Shown piece after piece: positions 22,475-31,692 of a stretch of 64,000 bases of DNA. The stretch is from Tessaracoccus massiliensis (GTDB lineage Bacteria; Actinomycetota; Actinomycetes; Propionibacteriales; Propionibacteriaceae). How positions within the stretch are numbered: position 1 is the stretch's first letter; each line of letters starts with the position of its first letter. The stretch is from the NCBI RefSeq assembly GCF_000826065.2, contig NZ_LN623540.1, forward strand, positions 67,448-131,447. The letters run 5' to 3'. The position numbers and the translations under genes were made by a program. The notes beneath the pieces were generated by a model, which saw only the letters and a program-made list of their open reading frames with translations, was not told where the DNA came from and did not search any database.

Positions 22475-22849
22475 GCCGTCACGAGCACCGCCGTCGTCGA
22501 GGTGGAGCGCGCGGCGCGCTACGCCAAGCAGTTGGTCAGCCACATGTCGCGCAAGTTCGGCGGCGGGTGGGACCCGGCGTCGGAGAGCGGCTGGATGCAG
22601 TTGGGCGAGACCGGGCGCGCCGAGGTCGCGGTGCAGGGCGGAACCATCACCATGCAGGTGAGCGGTCCTGACCTTGAGGCGATCGAGCGGGTCGAGGGCG
22701 CCGTGGGTCGCCATTTGGTGCGCTTCGTCGGCCGCGATGATCTGCAGGTGGCGTGGTCGCGCAACGACGGCACCGCGGGCACCGTGCAGCGCCTCGACGA
22801 GCCGCGAGATCTGATCGACAATCCACCCGAGACCAAGCCACACGTCTGA
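22451..22849 (+). CDS. DUF2218 protein, probably iron-regulated
   Basis: A 132-residue protein of the DUF2218 family. Conserved features: RAARYAKQLVSHMSRKFGG near the N terminus, and VGRHLVRFVGRDDLQVAW near the C terminus. The biochemical role is unknown. The iron box inside its first codons is direct evidence for DtxR-type control. The start could be later, but the family's N-terminal strand (TSTAVVEVE) needs to be included, which leaves the ATG at 22451 as the best choice. No ribosome-binding site precedes it, as expected for a leaderless message. Confidence 0.82.
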   Translation: MNLGNPNLAVTSTAVVEVERAARYAKQLVSHMSRKFGGGWDPASESGWMQLGETGRAEVAVQGGTITMQVSGPDLEAIERVEGAVGRHLVRFVGRDDLQVAWSRNDGTAGTVQRLDEPRDLIDNPPETKPHV

Positions 22850-22942
22850 TCGCATCCGTTTCGCCTTGGGTCTGTGGCCCAGGAGTCGCACGCCGACGAG
22901 GTCTCGGCCGTGCTCCTCAACGACGACGGCGTGGCGGTCCGG

Positions 22943-23665
22943 CTACTCCGGACGCAACACCGCGAAGGGGTCCGTGACCACGAGTTCGCGGTCCACAAAC
23001 CTGAACACCCTCGCCGGGCGACCCCCCTTCGACCCCGGCGCCGACATCTCCCCGGTCGCCTCAAGCTGCCCCCGCCGCGTCAGCACCCGCTGCAGGTTGG
23101 TCGCGGCCACGTCGCGCCCCAGCGCCGCCATGTACACAGCCCTCAGTTCAGCGATCGTGAACTCCTCGGGCATCAACGCGAACCCGATGTTGGTATAGGA
23201 CAGCTTCGCCCGAAGCCTCTCGACGGCGTGCTCCACCACGTCTCGATGGTCGAACGCCATCTCCGGCACAGCATCAACCGCAACCCAGGCTGCGTTGTCC
23301 GGCAAGGCCGGCTCCGCGTCGGCCGCCACCAGCCCCAGATACGTGGTGCCGATGGTGCGTTGCGCGGGGTCCCGCGCCGGATCCGAGCGTGTGCCCAACT
23401 GCTCCAGATGCCCCAGACCCCCCACGTCGACCTTCGCCGCCAGGTGGCGCAGCACCGCGTCGCCCAGCGTCTCGCCCGGCTCGACCGGGCCGGACGGCAG
23501 CGCCGGCAGCCCCGCGAACGGCGCCGGGCCGCGCACCGCGGTGAGCACGCACAACGTCGGCGTCGCCTCCTGCCCCGCGACCCCGCGCACCTGCAGCACC
23601 GCCCCGATGGCCTCGTGGCGATACAGGGCGACTCCGGCGGCGTCGCGGATTTGGCTCTCGGTCAT
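22943..23665 (-). CDS. NrtR-type NUDIX transcriptional regulator
   Basis: A 240-residue protein with an N-terminal NUDIX-like domain (about 15-150) and a C-terminal winged helix (about 160-235, with FTIAELRAVYMAALGRDV and the RRGQLEATGE wing). NrtR regulators bind ADP-ribose and repress NAD biosynthesis genes. The NUDIX box is degenerate (GPVEPGETLGDAVLRHLAAK), which is usual in regulators that have lost hydrolysis. It is divergent from nadA, with a palindrome in the gap, so control of nadA and nadB/C is likely. Confidence 0.87.
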   Translation of the reverse strand: MTESQIRDAAGVALYRHEAIGAVLQVRGVAGQEATPTLCVLTAVRGPAPFAGLPALPSGPVEPGETLGDAVLRHLAAKVDVGGLGHLEQLGTRSDPARDPAQRTIGTTYLGLVAADAEPALPDNAAWVAVDAVPEMAFDHRDVVEHAVERLRAKLSYTNIGFALMPEEFTIAELRAVYMAALGRDVAATNLQRVLTRRGQLEATGEMSAPGSKGGRPARVFRFVDRELVVTDPFAVLRPE

Positions 23666-23671
23666 GGCTGC

Positions 23672-23686
23672 ATGTTACTGTTACAT
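23672..23686. promoter_or_regulatory. Candidate NrtR operator between nrtR and nadA
   Basis: ATGTTACTGTTACAT is an imperfect palindrome (12 of 15 positions symmetric) seven bases upstream of the nrtR start and 43 bases upstream of nadA. Its place and symmetry suit an autoregulated divergent promoter. I cannot check it against a known NrtR consensus. Confidence 0.4.
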
Positions 23687-23728
23687 CAGTTTCCGCCTTT
23701 GAGGCGATAACCTGCGGAAGGAAGCGAC

Positions 23729-24751
23729 ATGACGCTGACCCTCACCCCCACATCGTGGGAGAACTGGACTTCGGAGGAGGTCGCGGCCTGGCAGGAGCGC
23801 ATCCACCGCCTCGCCAACGAGCGCGACGCCGTGATCCTCGCGCACAACTACCAGGCCGGCATCATCCAGGACGTCGCGCACCACGTGGGCGACTCCCTCG
23901 CGCTCAGCCGGCTCGCCGCCACCGCAGACGCAGGGACCATCGTGTTCGCAGGCGTCCACTTCATGGCCGAGACCGCCAAGATCCTCTCCCCCGCCAAACG
24001 CGTGCTGATCCCGGATCAGGGGGCTGGCTGCTCTCTCGCCGACACCATCAACGCCGAGCAACTACGCGCCTGGAAGGCCGAACACCCGGGCGCCGTCGTC
24101 GTCTCCTACGTCAACACCACCGCCGAGGTGAAGGCCCTCACGGACGTCTGCTGCACCTCAAGCAACGCCGTCGACGTGGTGCTCAGCATCCCCGAAGACC
24201 GCGAGATCCTGTTCCTCCCGGACCAATTCCTCGGCGCCCATGTGCGCCGCGCCACGGGCCGCCGGAACATCCACGTGTGGCTGGGTGAATGCCACGTGCA
24301 CGCCGACATCTCGCCGTCGAGCCTCATCGACGCCGTCCACGACAATCCCGACGCGGCGCTCTACGTGCATCCCGAGTGCGGCTGCACGACGTCGGCGCTG
24401 TGGCTGGCGGAGTCGGGCGCGATCCCCGCGGGCCGCACACAGATCCTCTCGACGGGCGGCATGCTCGACGCGGCCCGGCAGGAGACCCGCGGGCAGGTGC
24501 TGGTGGCCACCGAGATCGGCATGTTGCACCAACTCCGCAAAGCCAACCCGACGACGGACTTCCGCGCCGTGAATCCCCAGGCGTCGTGCCCGTACATGAA
24601 GCTGATCACACCCGAGAAGCTGGAAGCCTGCCTGGGTAGCCCCGAGACCACGAGGGGTTTCGAGGTGGATGTGGAGCCCGAGGTCGCCGCGAGGGCCCGC
24701 CGCGCCGTCGAGCGGATGATCGCCATCGGCAACCAGGGCTCCGGCGAATGA
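23729..24751 (+). CDS. nadA: Quinolinate synthase A
   Basis: A 340-residue 4Fe-4S enzyme that condenses iminoaspartate with dihydroxyacetone phosphate to quinolinate. The N terminus has AVILAHNYQ, and the middle [11 protein letters not shown]. The three cluster cysteines are in GAGCSLAD, in [11 protein letters not shown] and in [10 protein letters not shown]. Length is normal. GGAAGG precedes the ATG. The stop overlaps the start of the next gene (ATGA), so it is one operon with nadB/nadC. Confidence 0.95.
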   Translation: MTLTLTPTSWENWTSEEVAAWQERIHRLANERDAVILAHNYQAGIIQDVAHHVGDSLALSRLAATADAGTIVFAGVHFMAETAKILSPAKRVLIPDQGAGCSLADTINAEQLRAWKAEHPGAVVVSYVNTTAEVKALTDVCCTSSNAVDVVLSIPEDREILFLPDQFLGAHVRRATGRRNIHVWLGECHVHADISPSSLIDAVHDNPDAALYVHPECGCTTSALWLAESGAIPAGRTQILSTGGMLDAARQETRGQVLVATEIGMLHQLRKANPTTDFRAVNPQASCPYMKLITPEKLEACLGSPETTRGFEVDVEPEVAARARRAVERMIAIGNQGSGE

Positions 24752-26838
24752 CGACCACCCTGGTCGAGCCGGTCTCCCCCCAGCCCCTCCACACTCAGGT
24801 GGTGGTCGTCGGCACAGGCGCGGCGGGCCTGTCGACGCTGCTGCACCTGGCCGCCGCCGGCGTCGACACCGTCGCCATCACCCGCTCCGGCGTCACCGAT
24901 TCCGCGACCGCTTGGGCCCAGGGCGGCCTCGCCGCTGTCTGGGACGCCACAGACTGCGTTGAATCCCACATCGCCGACACCCTCACCGCCGGCGCAGGCC
25001 TCTGCAACGAGGCCGCAGTCAGCGAACTCGTCGCTGCCGCGCCCGGCACCATCCGTCGCCTGATCGAGCTCGGCGCGCAGTTCGACCGCACCCCCACCGG
25101 CGCACTCGACCTGCACCTCGAAGGCGGCCACTCCCACCGTCGGATCATCCACGCCGACGGCGATGCCACCGGCGCGGAGATCGAACGCGCGCTGTGGGCC
25201 GCTCTGTCGCAGGCGCTGGAGGGCAGCAGCGTGCGCATCCTGGAGGACGCGCGCCTGGTTGACATCCTGACCGACGGTGGGCGTGCCGTCGGCGTGCGCG
25301 TGCTGCCGGACCTCACGATCCACGCCGATGCGGTGGTGCTCGCCACCGGCGGCCTCGGCCAGCTCTGGCCGGTCACCTCGAACCCGGCCGGGGCGACGGG
25401 CGACGGCGTCGCTGCGGCCCTACGCGCGGGTGCGGCCGTGCGCGACATCGAGTTCGTCCAGTTCCACCCCACCGTCCTGGCAGACGACGCGGCCACCTCC
25501 CGCGGGGTCCTGATCAGCGAGGCGGTGCGCGGCGAGGGCGCCGTGCTGGTCGACTCACGCGGCACGCGGATCATGGACGGCGTCCACCCGCTGAAGGACC
25601 TTGCACCCCGCGATGTCGTCTCCGCCGCGATCATCGCCCACCTCCGAACCACCCGCGAGCCGCACGCGTTCCTCGACGCCACGGCCTTCGGCGCCGCGAA
25701 GTGGGAGCGACACTTCCCCGGCGTCCTCGGGCTGTGCCGGGAGCGCGGCGTCGATCCCGTCACCCAGCCCATCCCCGTGCACCCGGCGGCGCACTACTCG
25801 TGCGGGGGCGTCGCCGCCACGCTCGACGGCGTGACCACGGTGCCGGGTCTGTTCGCCGTCGGCGAGGTCGCGGCCACGGGCGTGCACGGCGCCAACCGCC
25901 TGGCCTCGAACTCCCTCACCGAAGCTCTCGTGATGGGCGACCGCCTCGGCCAGCACCTGACTGGGACGGCCCCTGAGCGTGGCCCCGCGACGAAGGAGCC
26001 GGGACACGACGAAGGGCCCCCGCAGCCGATCCAACACCTCAATCCCAACCCGTTCATCAATCCCACCTCCATCCCAGCACTCAAGGCCGCGATGCAAAGC
26101 CACGCATTCGTCGCCCGCACCGCCGACGGCCTCACCGCTCTGCTCGAGCACCTGCGCGCCGCCCCCACCACGAACGCCCTCACCGACGACTCCCTCACCG
26201 CCACCAACCTGCACCTCGTGGCCACCGCCGTCACAACGGCCGCGCTGGCCCGGCAGGAGTCCAGGGGCGCGCACCGCCGCGCCGACTTCCCGCTGCAGAC
26301 CGCACCACACCACCTCGCCCTCACCCTGCAGGGCGGCCGCCTCACCTGCACCGCCGCCCCCATCGGCACAGGCGCCAGGATCCGCGACACCCGCAAGACC
26401 GTGCCCGGCCTGCGTGCGCTGCAGAAGGCGGCCGTGGTGCACGGCGGCGGCGTCAATCACCGCATGGCACTCGGCGACGCCGCCCTCATCAAGGACAACC
26501 ACGTCGCCGCCACGGGATCTGTGCGCGCCGCGTTCGAGGCGGTGAAGGCGGCTGCTCCCGAGATCCCCGTGGAGGTGGAGTGCGACACGATCGCCCAGGT
26601 TCGCGAGGCCATCGAGGTGGGCGCCCAGTTGGTGCTGCTAGACAACATGAGCCCCGACAGCATGCGCGAAGCCGTCAACCTCTGCCGCCGCGCTGGGGTA
26701 AAGACCGAGGCCAGCGGCGGGTTGACCCTCGACACCGCCCGAGCCGTGGCCGCCACGGGCGTGGACTACATCTCCATCGGCGCGCTGACCCACTCGGCGA
26801 AGGTCCTCGACCTCGGCCTCGATCTCCTGACCGACTGA
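24748..26838 (+). CDS. In-frame fusion: L-aspartate oxidase (NadB) and truncated quinolinate phosphoribosyltransferase (NadC)
   Basis: A 696-residue frame joining two NAD-pathway enzymes. Residues 1-408 are the NadB FAD/fumarate-reductase-like part: [59 protein letters not shown]. Residues of about 409-432 are encoded by a dispersed GC-rich repeat. Residues of about 436-540 are the NadB helical domain with [14 protein letters not shown]. From residue 543 it becomes Nad[53 protein letters not shown]. Only about 154 residues of NadC remain; its N-terminal domain (about 125 residues), which supplies a substrate-binding Arg across the dimer, is missing. NadB function is plausible; NadC activity is doubtful. 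Confidence 0.86.
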   Translation: MTTTLVEPVSPQPLHTQVVVVGTGAAGLSTLLHLAAAGVDTVAITRSGVTDSATAWAQGGLAAVWDATDCVESHIADTLTAGAGLCNEAAVSELVAAAPGTIRRLIELGAQFDRTPTGALDLHLEGGHSHRRIIHADGDATGAEIERALWAALSQALEGSSVRILEDARLVDILTDGGRAVGVRVLPDLTIHADAVVLATGGLGQLWPVTSNPAGATGDGVAAALRAGAAVRDIEFVQFHPTVLADDAATSRGVLISEAVRGEGAVLVDSRGTRIMDGVHPLKDLAPRDVVSAAIIAHLRTTREPHAFLDATAFGAAKWERHFPGVLGLCRERGVDPVTQPIPVHPAAHYSCGGVAATLDGVTTVPGLFAVGEVAATGVHGANRLASNSLTEALVMGDRLGQHLTGTAPERGPATKEPGHDEGPPQPIQHLNPNPFINPTSIPALKAAMQSHAFVARTADGLTALLEHLRAAPTTNALTDDSLTATNLHLVATAVTTAALARQESRGAHRRADFPLQTAPHHLALTLQGGRLTCTAAPIGTGARIRDTRKTVPGLRALQKAAVVHGGGVNHRMALGDAALIKDNHVAATGSVRAAFEAVKAAAPEIPVEVECDTIAQVREAIEVGAQLVLLDNMSPDSMREAVNLCRRAGVKTEASGGLTLDTARAVAATGVDYISIGALTHSAKVLDLGLDLLTD
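25971..26042 (+). repeat. GC-rich dispersed repeat, copy inside nadB
   Basis: This copy, with core CACGACGAAGGGCCCCCGCA and CCGATCCAACACCTCAA, matches 5863-5929 along its whole length. It lies in frame in the NadB linker between the FAD part and the helical domain and encodes [19 protein letters not shown]. The reading frame is kept, so it is tolerated as a linker. Confidence 0.8.
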
Positions 26839-26855
26839 TATCTGGCCCAGCGAGA

Positions 26856-26922
26856 ATATCTCTACCGATTCGGGGGGGGGCAGCGTGGATTATCACACCG
26901 CCCCCCGAATCGGTAGAGATAT
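26856..26922. repeat. Long hairpin repeat, copy 1 (DnaA-core family)
   Basis: Perfect 22-bp arms: 26856-26877, starting ATATCTCTACCGATTC, and 26901-26922, ending GAATCGGTAGAGATAT. The loop contains GCGTGGATTATCACACC, a degraded version of the GTGTGGATTATCCACAC core in other copies. It lies between nadB/C and the next gene. Other copies are at 33389, 39489 and 41848. Confidence 0.9.
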
Positions 26923-26960
26923 GCGGCAAAGCTTCAGTACTCGTACGCAAGGATGGGGCG

Positions 26961-28511
26961 ATGGGCATCCTGATCGACCCACCACGTTGGCCCGCTCACG
27001 ACACCGTGTTCGCGCATCTCATCTCAGACACCTCGCTTGAGGAACTCCACGCCTTCGCGCGCGAGGCTGAGCTGCCGCCACGCGCGTTCGACCACGACCA
27101 CTACGACGTGCCCGCCTCCCGTTACGACGACCTCGTCGCCCTCGGCGCCCACCCCGTCGGCGAGATGGAGCTCATCCGCGCCCTCACCGCCAGCGGCCTG
27201 CGCGTCCGCAAGCCGCAGAAATCGCCCACGCGGGAACAGGCCCTCGACGTCGCGCACCGCTCCTGGCGCGGGCTGGGCCTTCCCAACTCCCTCCGCGACG
27301 ACCTTCTGACCCGCTGGCAGGACCCGCACCGCCACTACCACGATGTCCGCCACCTGGCGCAGGTCCTCACCGCACTCGAGGAGCTCCAGTGCACGGATCC
27401 TGTGGTCGTCCTCGCGGCCTGGTTCCACGATGCGGTCTACGAGGGCGTCGCCAGCGAGGACGAGGAGGCTTCGGCCCGGCTGGCGGAGGAGTCGCTGAGC
27501 CGGCTCAGCGGACCGCCCCCGCCATCCCCCACCCTCGTGCCCTCACAGCCCGCTGGCGTTCCCGGAGGCGAATCCCCAGAGGACACCCCCACCACGGTCA
27601 TCCCCCCAGCCCGGGGCCACTCCCAGCCGGCCGCGGACTCGGCTCGGCCCTCCGAGCCGGACCAGACGCAGGCCCTCCCGCGCAAGACGGGCACGTTTCC
27701 CCCGACACAGAAACCCCACTCCGAGATCCAATTGCCGCCACAGCCGGCAGAGCCCAGCCAGCCAGCGGACCTCACTGCTGACCCAGAGCAACCCGTCGAG
27801 GACACCGCAGAGAACCGACCCAGCCGGCTGCCCTACGTCATCGGCGCCCTGGTGCTGATCGGCATCATCGGCACCATCGTGTTCTTCCTGCTCACCGGAG
27901 GCGACGACGACACGGCTGTGCCCGCGCCCGTCCCGACCGAGACCACTACTGCCTCCGTGGAGCCGACGCCGGCCGCACCGCCCGCTGAGGTCACGATCGA
28001 GCCCGCACCTGCGGACCCAGCGCCCACCGAGGAACCCCCCGTCGCGCCGGCACCCACTGAGCCGGCGGCCCCCGAGACCACGGTGGCCGTTGAGCCCACC
28101 GAACCGGTGGCGAGCGAGCCCGTGACCGATCCCGCCACCGAGACTGCCCCCGCCGCAGAGACGGAGCCGGCCGATCAGGGCGCCCAGCCACAACCCCTCA
28201 CTGCGGCCGCGCTGCCCGAGACCCTCCTCGGCTACACACTCACCACCAGCGACGGCACCCTCGCCTACCGGCAGGGCGACCAGACCATTCTCCTGCTCGA
28301 CCTCGGCATCACCACCGTGGACCCGGGCTGGCAGGACATGCTCTTCCCCGATCCCACCGTGCTCAACGACAAGGTGCTCTGCTCCACCGACGCCAACGGC
28401 GCCGAGAACTGCCTGATCAAGGACACCCCGTTCGGCGTGATCACGGTGGGCGACGGCGTGAGCAGCGGCATCGGTGACCTCGCCGTCGCGATCGCCGACC
28501 ACCTCGGCTGA
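26961..28511 (+). CDS. Fusion: DUF4031, truncated HD domain, membrane-anchored extracellular domain
   Basis: A 516-residue protein of unlike parts. Residues 1-85 are DUF4031 (GILIDPPRWPAHDTVFAHL). Residues of about 90-182 begin an HD-type phosphohydrolase domain (HRHYHDVRHLAQVL, AAWFHDAVYEG), which stops abruptly near residue 182 without its C-terminal half. A Pro-rich stretch, one membrane helix (about 292-315, YVIGALVLIGIIGTIVFFLL), a second Pro/Thr/Ala-rich stretch and a globular tail (about 420-516) follow. The two halves look like separate genes joined by deletion; a 14-bp palindrome (CTGAGCCGGCTCAG, 27495-27508) lies at the junction. The ATG at 26961 has AAGG upstream. Function unknown. 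Confidence 0.75.
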   Translation: MGILIDPPRWPAHDTVFAHLISDTSLEELHAFAREAELPPRAFDHDHYDVPASRYDDLVALGAHPVGEMELIRALTASGLRVRKPQKSPTREQALDVAHRSWRGLGLPNSLRDDLLTRWQDPHRHYHDVRHLAQVLTALEELQCTDPVVVLAAWFHDAVYEGVASEDEEASARLAEESLSRLSGPPPPSPTLVPSQPAGVPGGESPEDTPTTVIPPARGHSQPAADSARPSEPDQTQALPRKTGTFPPTQKPHSEIQLPPQPAEPSQPADLTADPEQPVEDTAENRPSRLPYVIGALVLIGIIGTIVFFLLTGGDDDTAVPAPVPTETTTASVEPTPAAPPAEVTIEPAPADPAPTEEPPVAPAPTEPAAPETTVAVEPTEPVASEPVTDPATETAPAAETEPADQGAQPQPLTAAALPETLLGYTLTTSDGTLAYRQGDQTILLLDLGITTVDPGWQDMLFPDPTVLNDKVLCSTDANGAENCLIKDTPFGVITVGDGVSSGIGDLAVAIADHLG

Positions 28512-28551
28512 GACTGCCACCGGCCGCCAGGCCATGCCTTAGGCTCTGAGC

Positions 28552-29211
28552 ATGGCCGACTCACCGACGCCTGAGGCCCTCGACGACATCTTCGCGCCCC
28601 TCGCCGGCGAGGACGACGCCCTCTCCGCTGCCCGCACCGCCACCGACGTGACCCGCCCCGGCATCGAGGTCTCGCCGTCTTTCGGCCGACTCCTGCACAT
28701 CCTCGCCGCCGCCTCCGGAGCGAAGCGGGTCCTCGAATTCGGCACGTTGGCCGGCTACTCGACGATCTGGCTGGCCCGCGCCGTCGGCCCCGCCGGACGC
28801 GTGGTCAGCCTAGAACTGGAGCGCAGCAACGCCGAGACCGCCCGCCGCCACCTGGAGGAGGCGGGCGTCAGTTCGTGGGTGGACATCATGTGCGGGCCCG
28901 CCGCCCGCACCTCCGCCCGCCTCGCGGAGCTGGATGTGGAACCCTTCGACTTCGTGTTCATCGACGCCGACAAGGCCTCGCTGCCCACCTACCTCAGCCG
29001 CGCCGTCGAGCTCACCAGCCCCGGCGCACTGATCGTGATCGACAACGTGGTGCGCGACGGGCGCGTGCTGCACCCGGATGATGACGACAGCCGCGGAGTG
29101 CGCGCCGCCCTCGCCGCCGCCAACGAGGACCCCCGCTTGGAGGTGGCCGCGATCCAGACGGTGGGCACGAAGGGCTGGGACGGGTTCGCCGTCCTCCGCA
29201 GGAGCAGCTAA
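28552..29211 (+). CDS. Class I SAM-dependent O-methyltransferase (family 3)
   Basis: A 219-residue methyltransferase of the catechol/caffeoyl-CoA type. The SAM-binding site is FGTLAGYSTIWLARAV and LELERSNAETAR; metal-binding acidic residues lie in FIDADKASLPTYL and IDNVVRDGRV. Such enzymes methylate hydroxyl groups of small molecules; the substrate here is unknown. Length is normal. Its stop overlaps that of the convergent Cys-rich gene by three bases. Confidence 0.88.
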   Translation: MADSPTPEALDDIFAPLAGEDDALSAARTATDVTRPGIEVSPSFGRLLHILAAASGAKRVLEFGTLAGYSTIWLARAVGPAGRVVSLELERSNAETARRHLEEAGVSSWVDIMCGPAARTSARLAELDVEPFDFVFIDADKASLPTYLSRAVELTSPGALIVIDNVVRDGRVLHPDDDDSRGVRAALAAANEDPRLEVAAIQTVGTKGWDGFAVLRRSS

Positions 29212-29639
29212 TCCATCGTGCCCAGGTAGCTCTCCAAAGCCTCCGGCGAGGTGTAGAGAAGATCCAACCGGCGCCGCAGCTGGGTCCCTGCCTCGAACCG
29301 CTCCGTGATCCGCTGCAGCCCGTGGAAGATCTGGCCCACCACTGCGGCCCTGTCGCAGGGATTCATCAGCGACGGGTCCAGCCAGCCCTGTGCTTCGAGG
29401 CTGGCCTCGATCGCCATGCAGAGATCCTCCTCACTCAGCTCTGTCTCCACCACGCTGGCGGTGGTGCATGCTCGGTGGGACATCAGCCCAGAGAACCCCC
29501 TCCCGCAGCCGCAGCCGCCGTCGGGGTCTCGTCGGTCTCTGCCGCAGGGCTCCTGAAGGTAGACCAGCTCCCCTTCCACGCAGAAGTTGTAATCGCCCTC
29601 GATGGGTTCCAGGGCCTTGCTTGCAACGAGTACTTTCAT
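29208..29639 (-). CDS. Small Cys-rich protein, unknown function
   Basis: A 143-residue protein with no signal peptide or membrane segment. The N-terminal half has closely spaced cysteines: C-VEGELVYLQEPC, GGCGCGRGF, and a later CTTASV and EEDLCMA. The arrangement GCGCGRGFSGL suggests metal or Fe-S binding, but no family assignment is certain. The C-terminal half is helical and charged. AGGAGG precedes the ATG. Similar short proteins occur across Actinobacteria as conserved hypotheticals, from memory only. Confidence 0.75.
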   Translation of the reverse strand: MKVLVASKALEPIEGDYNFCVEGELVYLQEPCGRDRRDPDGGCGCGRGFSGLMSHRACTTASVVETELSEEDLCMAIEASLEAQGWLDPSLMNPCDRAAVVGQIFHGLQRITERFEAGTQLRRRLDLLYTSPEALESYLGTMD

Positions 29640-29699
29640 CGTTTACCTCCTACCCAGAACGCTAGGAGAAGCCTCTGACATTTTCCGCCAGGCGCTCGA

Positions 29700-30656
29700 T
29701 TACAGCCAGCCGATCGCGGTGAGGCCCAGCATCCAGGCGGTCAGCGTGACGAACGAGCACACCGTCGAGAGCATCATCGATGCCGCACCCAGGTCGCCTT
29801 CGCCATGCTGCTCAGCGACCGTGGCCATCACCGACATCGACGGCAACGCAGCGGTGAGCACGGCGGCGACGCGCAGCTCCAAGGTCAGCGCGGGCAGCCC
29901 GAGCATCGGGAGCAGGGTGACGAGTGCGACGGCGAGCACGGGCATGAGCAGCAGCTTTCCGCCCACGGCGGTGAGGATGTCGCGCAGTTGCCCGCGGAGT
30001 TTGAGGCCCACGAGCATCCCGCCGATCGCGAAGAGGGCGACCGCGGAGCTGCTGTTGGCCACGATGGTGACCGAGCGGTCCAGGACCTCGGGCAGCTCGA
30101 CCGCGAAGGCCTCCACGAGCAGCGCGGCGACGATCGCGATCACCATCGGGTGCGTGACCACGCGTCGCACGATCCCCAGCAGCTGCCTGACCCAATGGCC
30201 GCCGCGCCCGCTGGCGGCCTCGAACATCGCGATCGCCACGGGGATGATGAGCACGTTGTCCACCAGCATGGCCATGCCGACGGCGAGCCCCGCCACGTCG
30301 GGCAGCAGGATCAGGAACATGGGAAACCCGACGAACCCGTTGTTGGTGCCGCTCATCGCGAACGCGACGGTGGCCGCGCGCTTCGCGGACAGCCCCCGCG
30401 CGCGGGCGTAGAGCAGGCCGAGGGCGATCATGGCCATGGCGGCGACGGCGTAGGTGAGCAGCCACGTTGGGTCGAGGATCTCGGCGAGCGTGCGCCCGGC
30501 GACGTTGACGAACACCAGCGCCGGCAGCGCCACCTTGACGACGTAGGTGGACAGCACCGTCATGTCGCCGCGTTTGAGCGACCCGAACCGGGTGACCAGA
30601 TACCCCAGCGCGACGATCAGGAAGATCGGCACGGTGGAGGAGAGCACGTCGGTCAC
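29700..30656 (-). CDS. AEC-family (auxin efflux carrier) transporter
   Basis: A 318-residue membrane protein with about ten helices. The N-terminal VPIFLIVALGYLVTR and the two conserved Asn/Gly-rich crossover regions (SGTNNGFVGFP; LPSMSVMATVAEQ) are typical. AEC proteins export organic acids or amino acids such as malate or malonate; substrate unknown. The start is GTG at 30656. It is isolated on the minus strand between the Cys-rich gene and the secreted PKD-like protein. Confidence 0.88.
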   Translation of the reverse strand: MTDVLSSTVPIFLIVALGYLVTRFGSLKRGDMTVLSTYVVKVALPALVFVNVAGRTLAEILDPTWLLTYAVAAMAMIALGLLYARARGLSAKRAATVAFAMSGTNNGFVGFPMFLILLPDVAGLAVGMAMLVDNVLIIPVAIAMFEAASGRGGHWVRQLLGIVRRVVTHPMVIAIVAALLVEAFAVELPEVLDRSVTIVANSSSAVALFAIGGMLVGLKLRGQLRDILTAVGGKLLLMPVLAVALVTLLPMLGLPALTLELRVAAVLTAALPSMSVMATVAEQHGEGDLGAASMMLSTVCSFVTLTAWMLGLTAIGWL

Positions 30657-30753
30657 CCCAGCACGCTATCGCTGCGCCCGGATCGACGACCACCTTGCCG
30701 CTTGTTGCCGCGGGGATCAGCAGAGTGGGTGGCTGCGGGGCTCTTCCGTCATT

Positions 30754-31692
30754 TCAGCCTTGCGTGTTGAGCGACTGGTACTCCCCCACCAGATAATCAG
30801 CACTCCGCGACAACGAGAACGGCAACGTCCCCGACTGCCCACCACCGCTCCACTGCACATTCCAATACGACGTCGCGGTCACCTCATACGTCCCCTTCTG
30901 CTCGTAGACATGCCCACAATCAGGAGATGCAACATTCTTCCCACCCTGCGACCTGGCCGCCGACCACGGCGTCCCCTTCCCACAGGTCACCACCGTGCCA
31001 TCGCCCATGTCCCACTCCACACGGTCAACCTCCGCAGTCAGCGTCACTGTAATTCCGCTCCCCGAATCCGACGACGAAACAGGCCCCCACTGCTGCTGCG
31101 ACGGCGTCTCCGCCCACATCCAGGTATTCCAGCCCACAAAACTCATCCGCACATCACTATCCCCGGCCGGAAACATCCCGAGCTCCACCGCCTGCAGATC
31201 AATCCGAGCCAACAGCCGCAATGCGACCTCCCGCGGATCGACCCGCACCGCCTCCGGCGGACCCGGCAACCACCGCAACGCCGTCATATTCGGATCTGGA
31301 AGAAGACCGAAACCGGGTCGCGTGCACAGATAAATCGCCCCATCCGTACGCCCACCCCACACAGCCTCCGACAACGGCGGCTGCGTCGGCGCCAACCGAC
31401 ACCACGCCCCCACCGCCGAACTCCAGGATCCCATTGGCATGTCACAGTCAATTGCCTTGCCTTGGTAGGAACACACCCGCGGCTGCGACGGAGGCGCAGG
31501 CTGTGGGCGCGGGCTCCCACCTCCTGAGCCATTCCCTGGCCTTTCAGTGCCTCCGCCAAGGGGAATCCAGAGAAGACACTCACCCGAAAGTTGATCCCTC
31601 TTCGAACAGATCGCATCGTCCGCTGTCGCGCTACCCGCGACAATGAGCATCAGTAGTGCGCCAAACAGGGGGCTCAGCCAACGCTTCAACAT
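30754..31692 (-). CDS. Secreted protein with PKD-like domain
   Basis: A 312-residue protein with a signal peptide (about 1-24, cleavage near ATADD). A Gly/Pro/Ser-rich linker (about 45-70) follows. The C-terminal part has PKD-like signatures: VDRVEWDMGDGTVV, then CGHVYEQKGTYEVTATS, with cysteines that may pair. No enzyme motif is visible. Its start overlaps the 3' end of the lipoprotein gene by seven bases, so both form an operon. Such pairs are common secreted conserved hypotheticals in Actinobacteria. Confidence 0.8.
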   Translation of the reverse strand: MLKRWLSPLFGALLMLIVAGSATADDAICSKRDQLSGECLLWIPLGGGTERPGNGSGGGSPRPQPAPPSQPRVCSYQGKAIDCDMPMGSWSSAVGAWCRLAPTQPPLSEAVWGGRTDGAIYLCTRPGFGLLPDPNMTALRWLPGPPEAVRVDPREVALRLLARIDLQAVELGMFPAGDSDVRMSFVGWNTWMWAETPSQQQWGPVSSSDSGSGITVTLTAEVDRVEWDMGDGTVVTCGKGTPWSAARSQGGKNVASPDCGHVYEQKGTYEVTATSYWNVQWSGGGQSGTLPFSLSRSADYLVGEYQSLNTQG

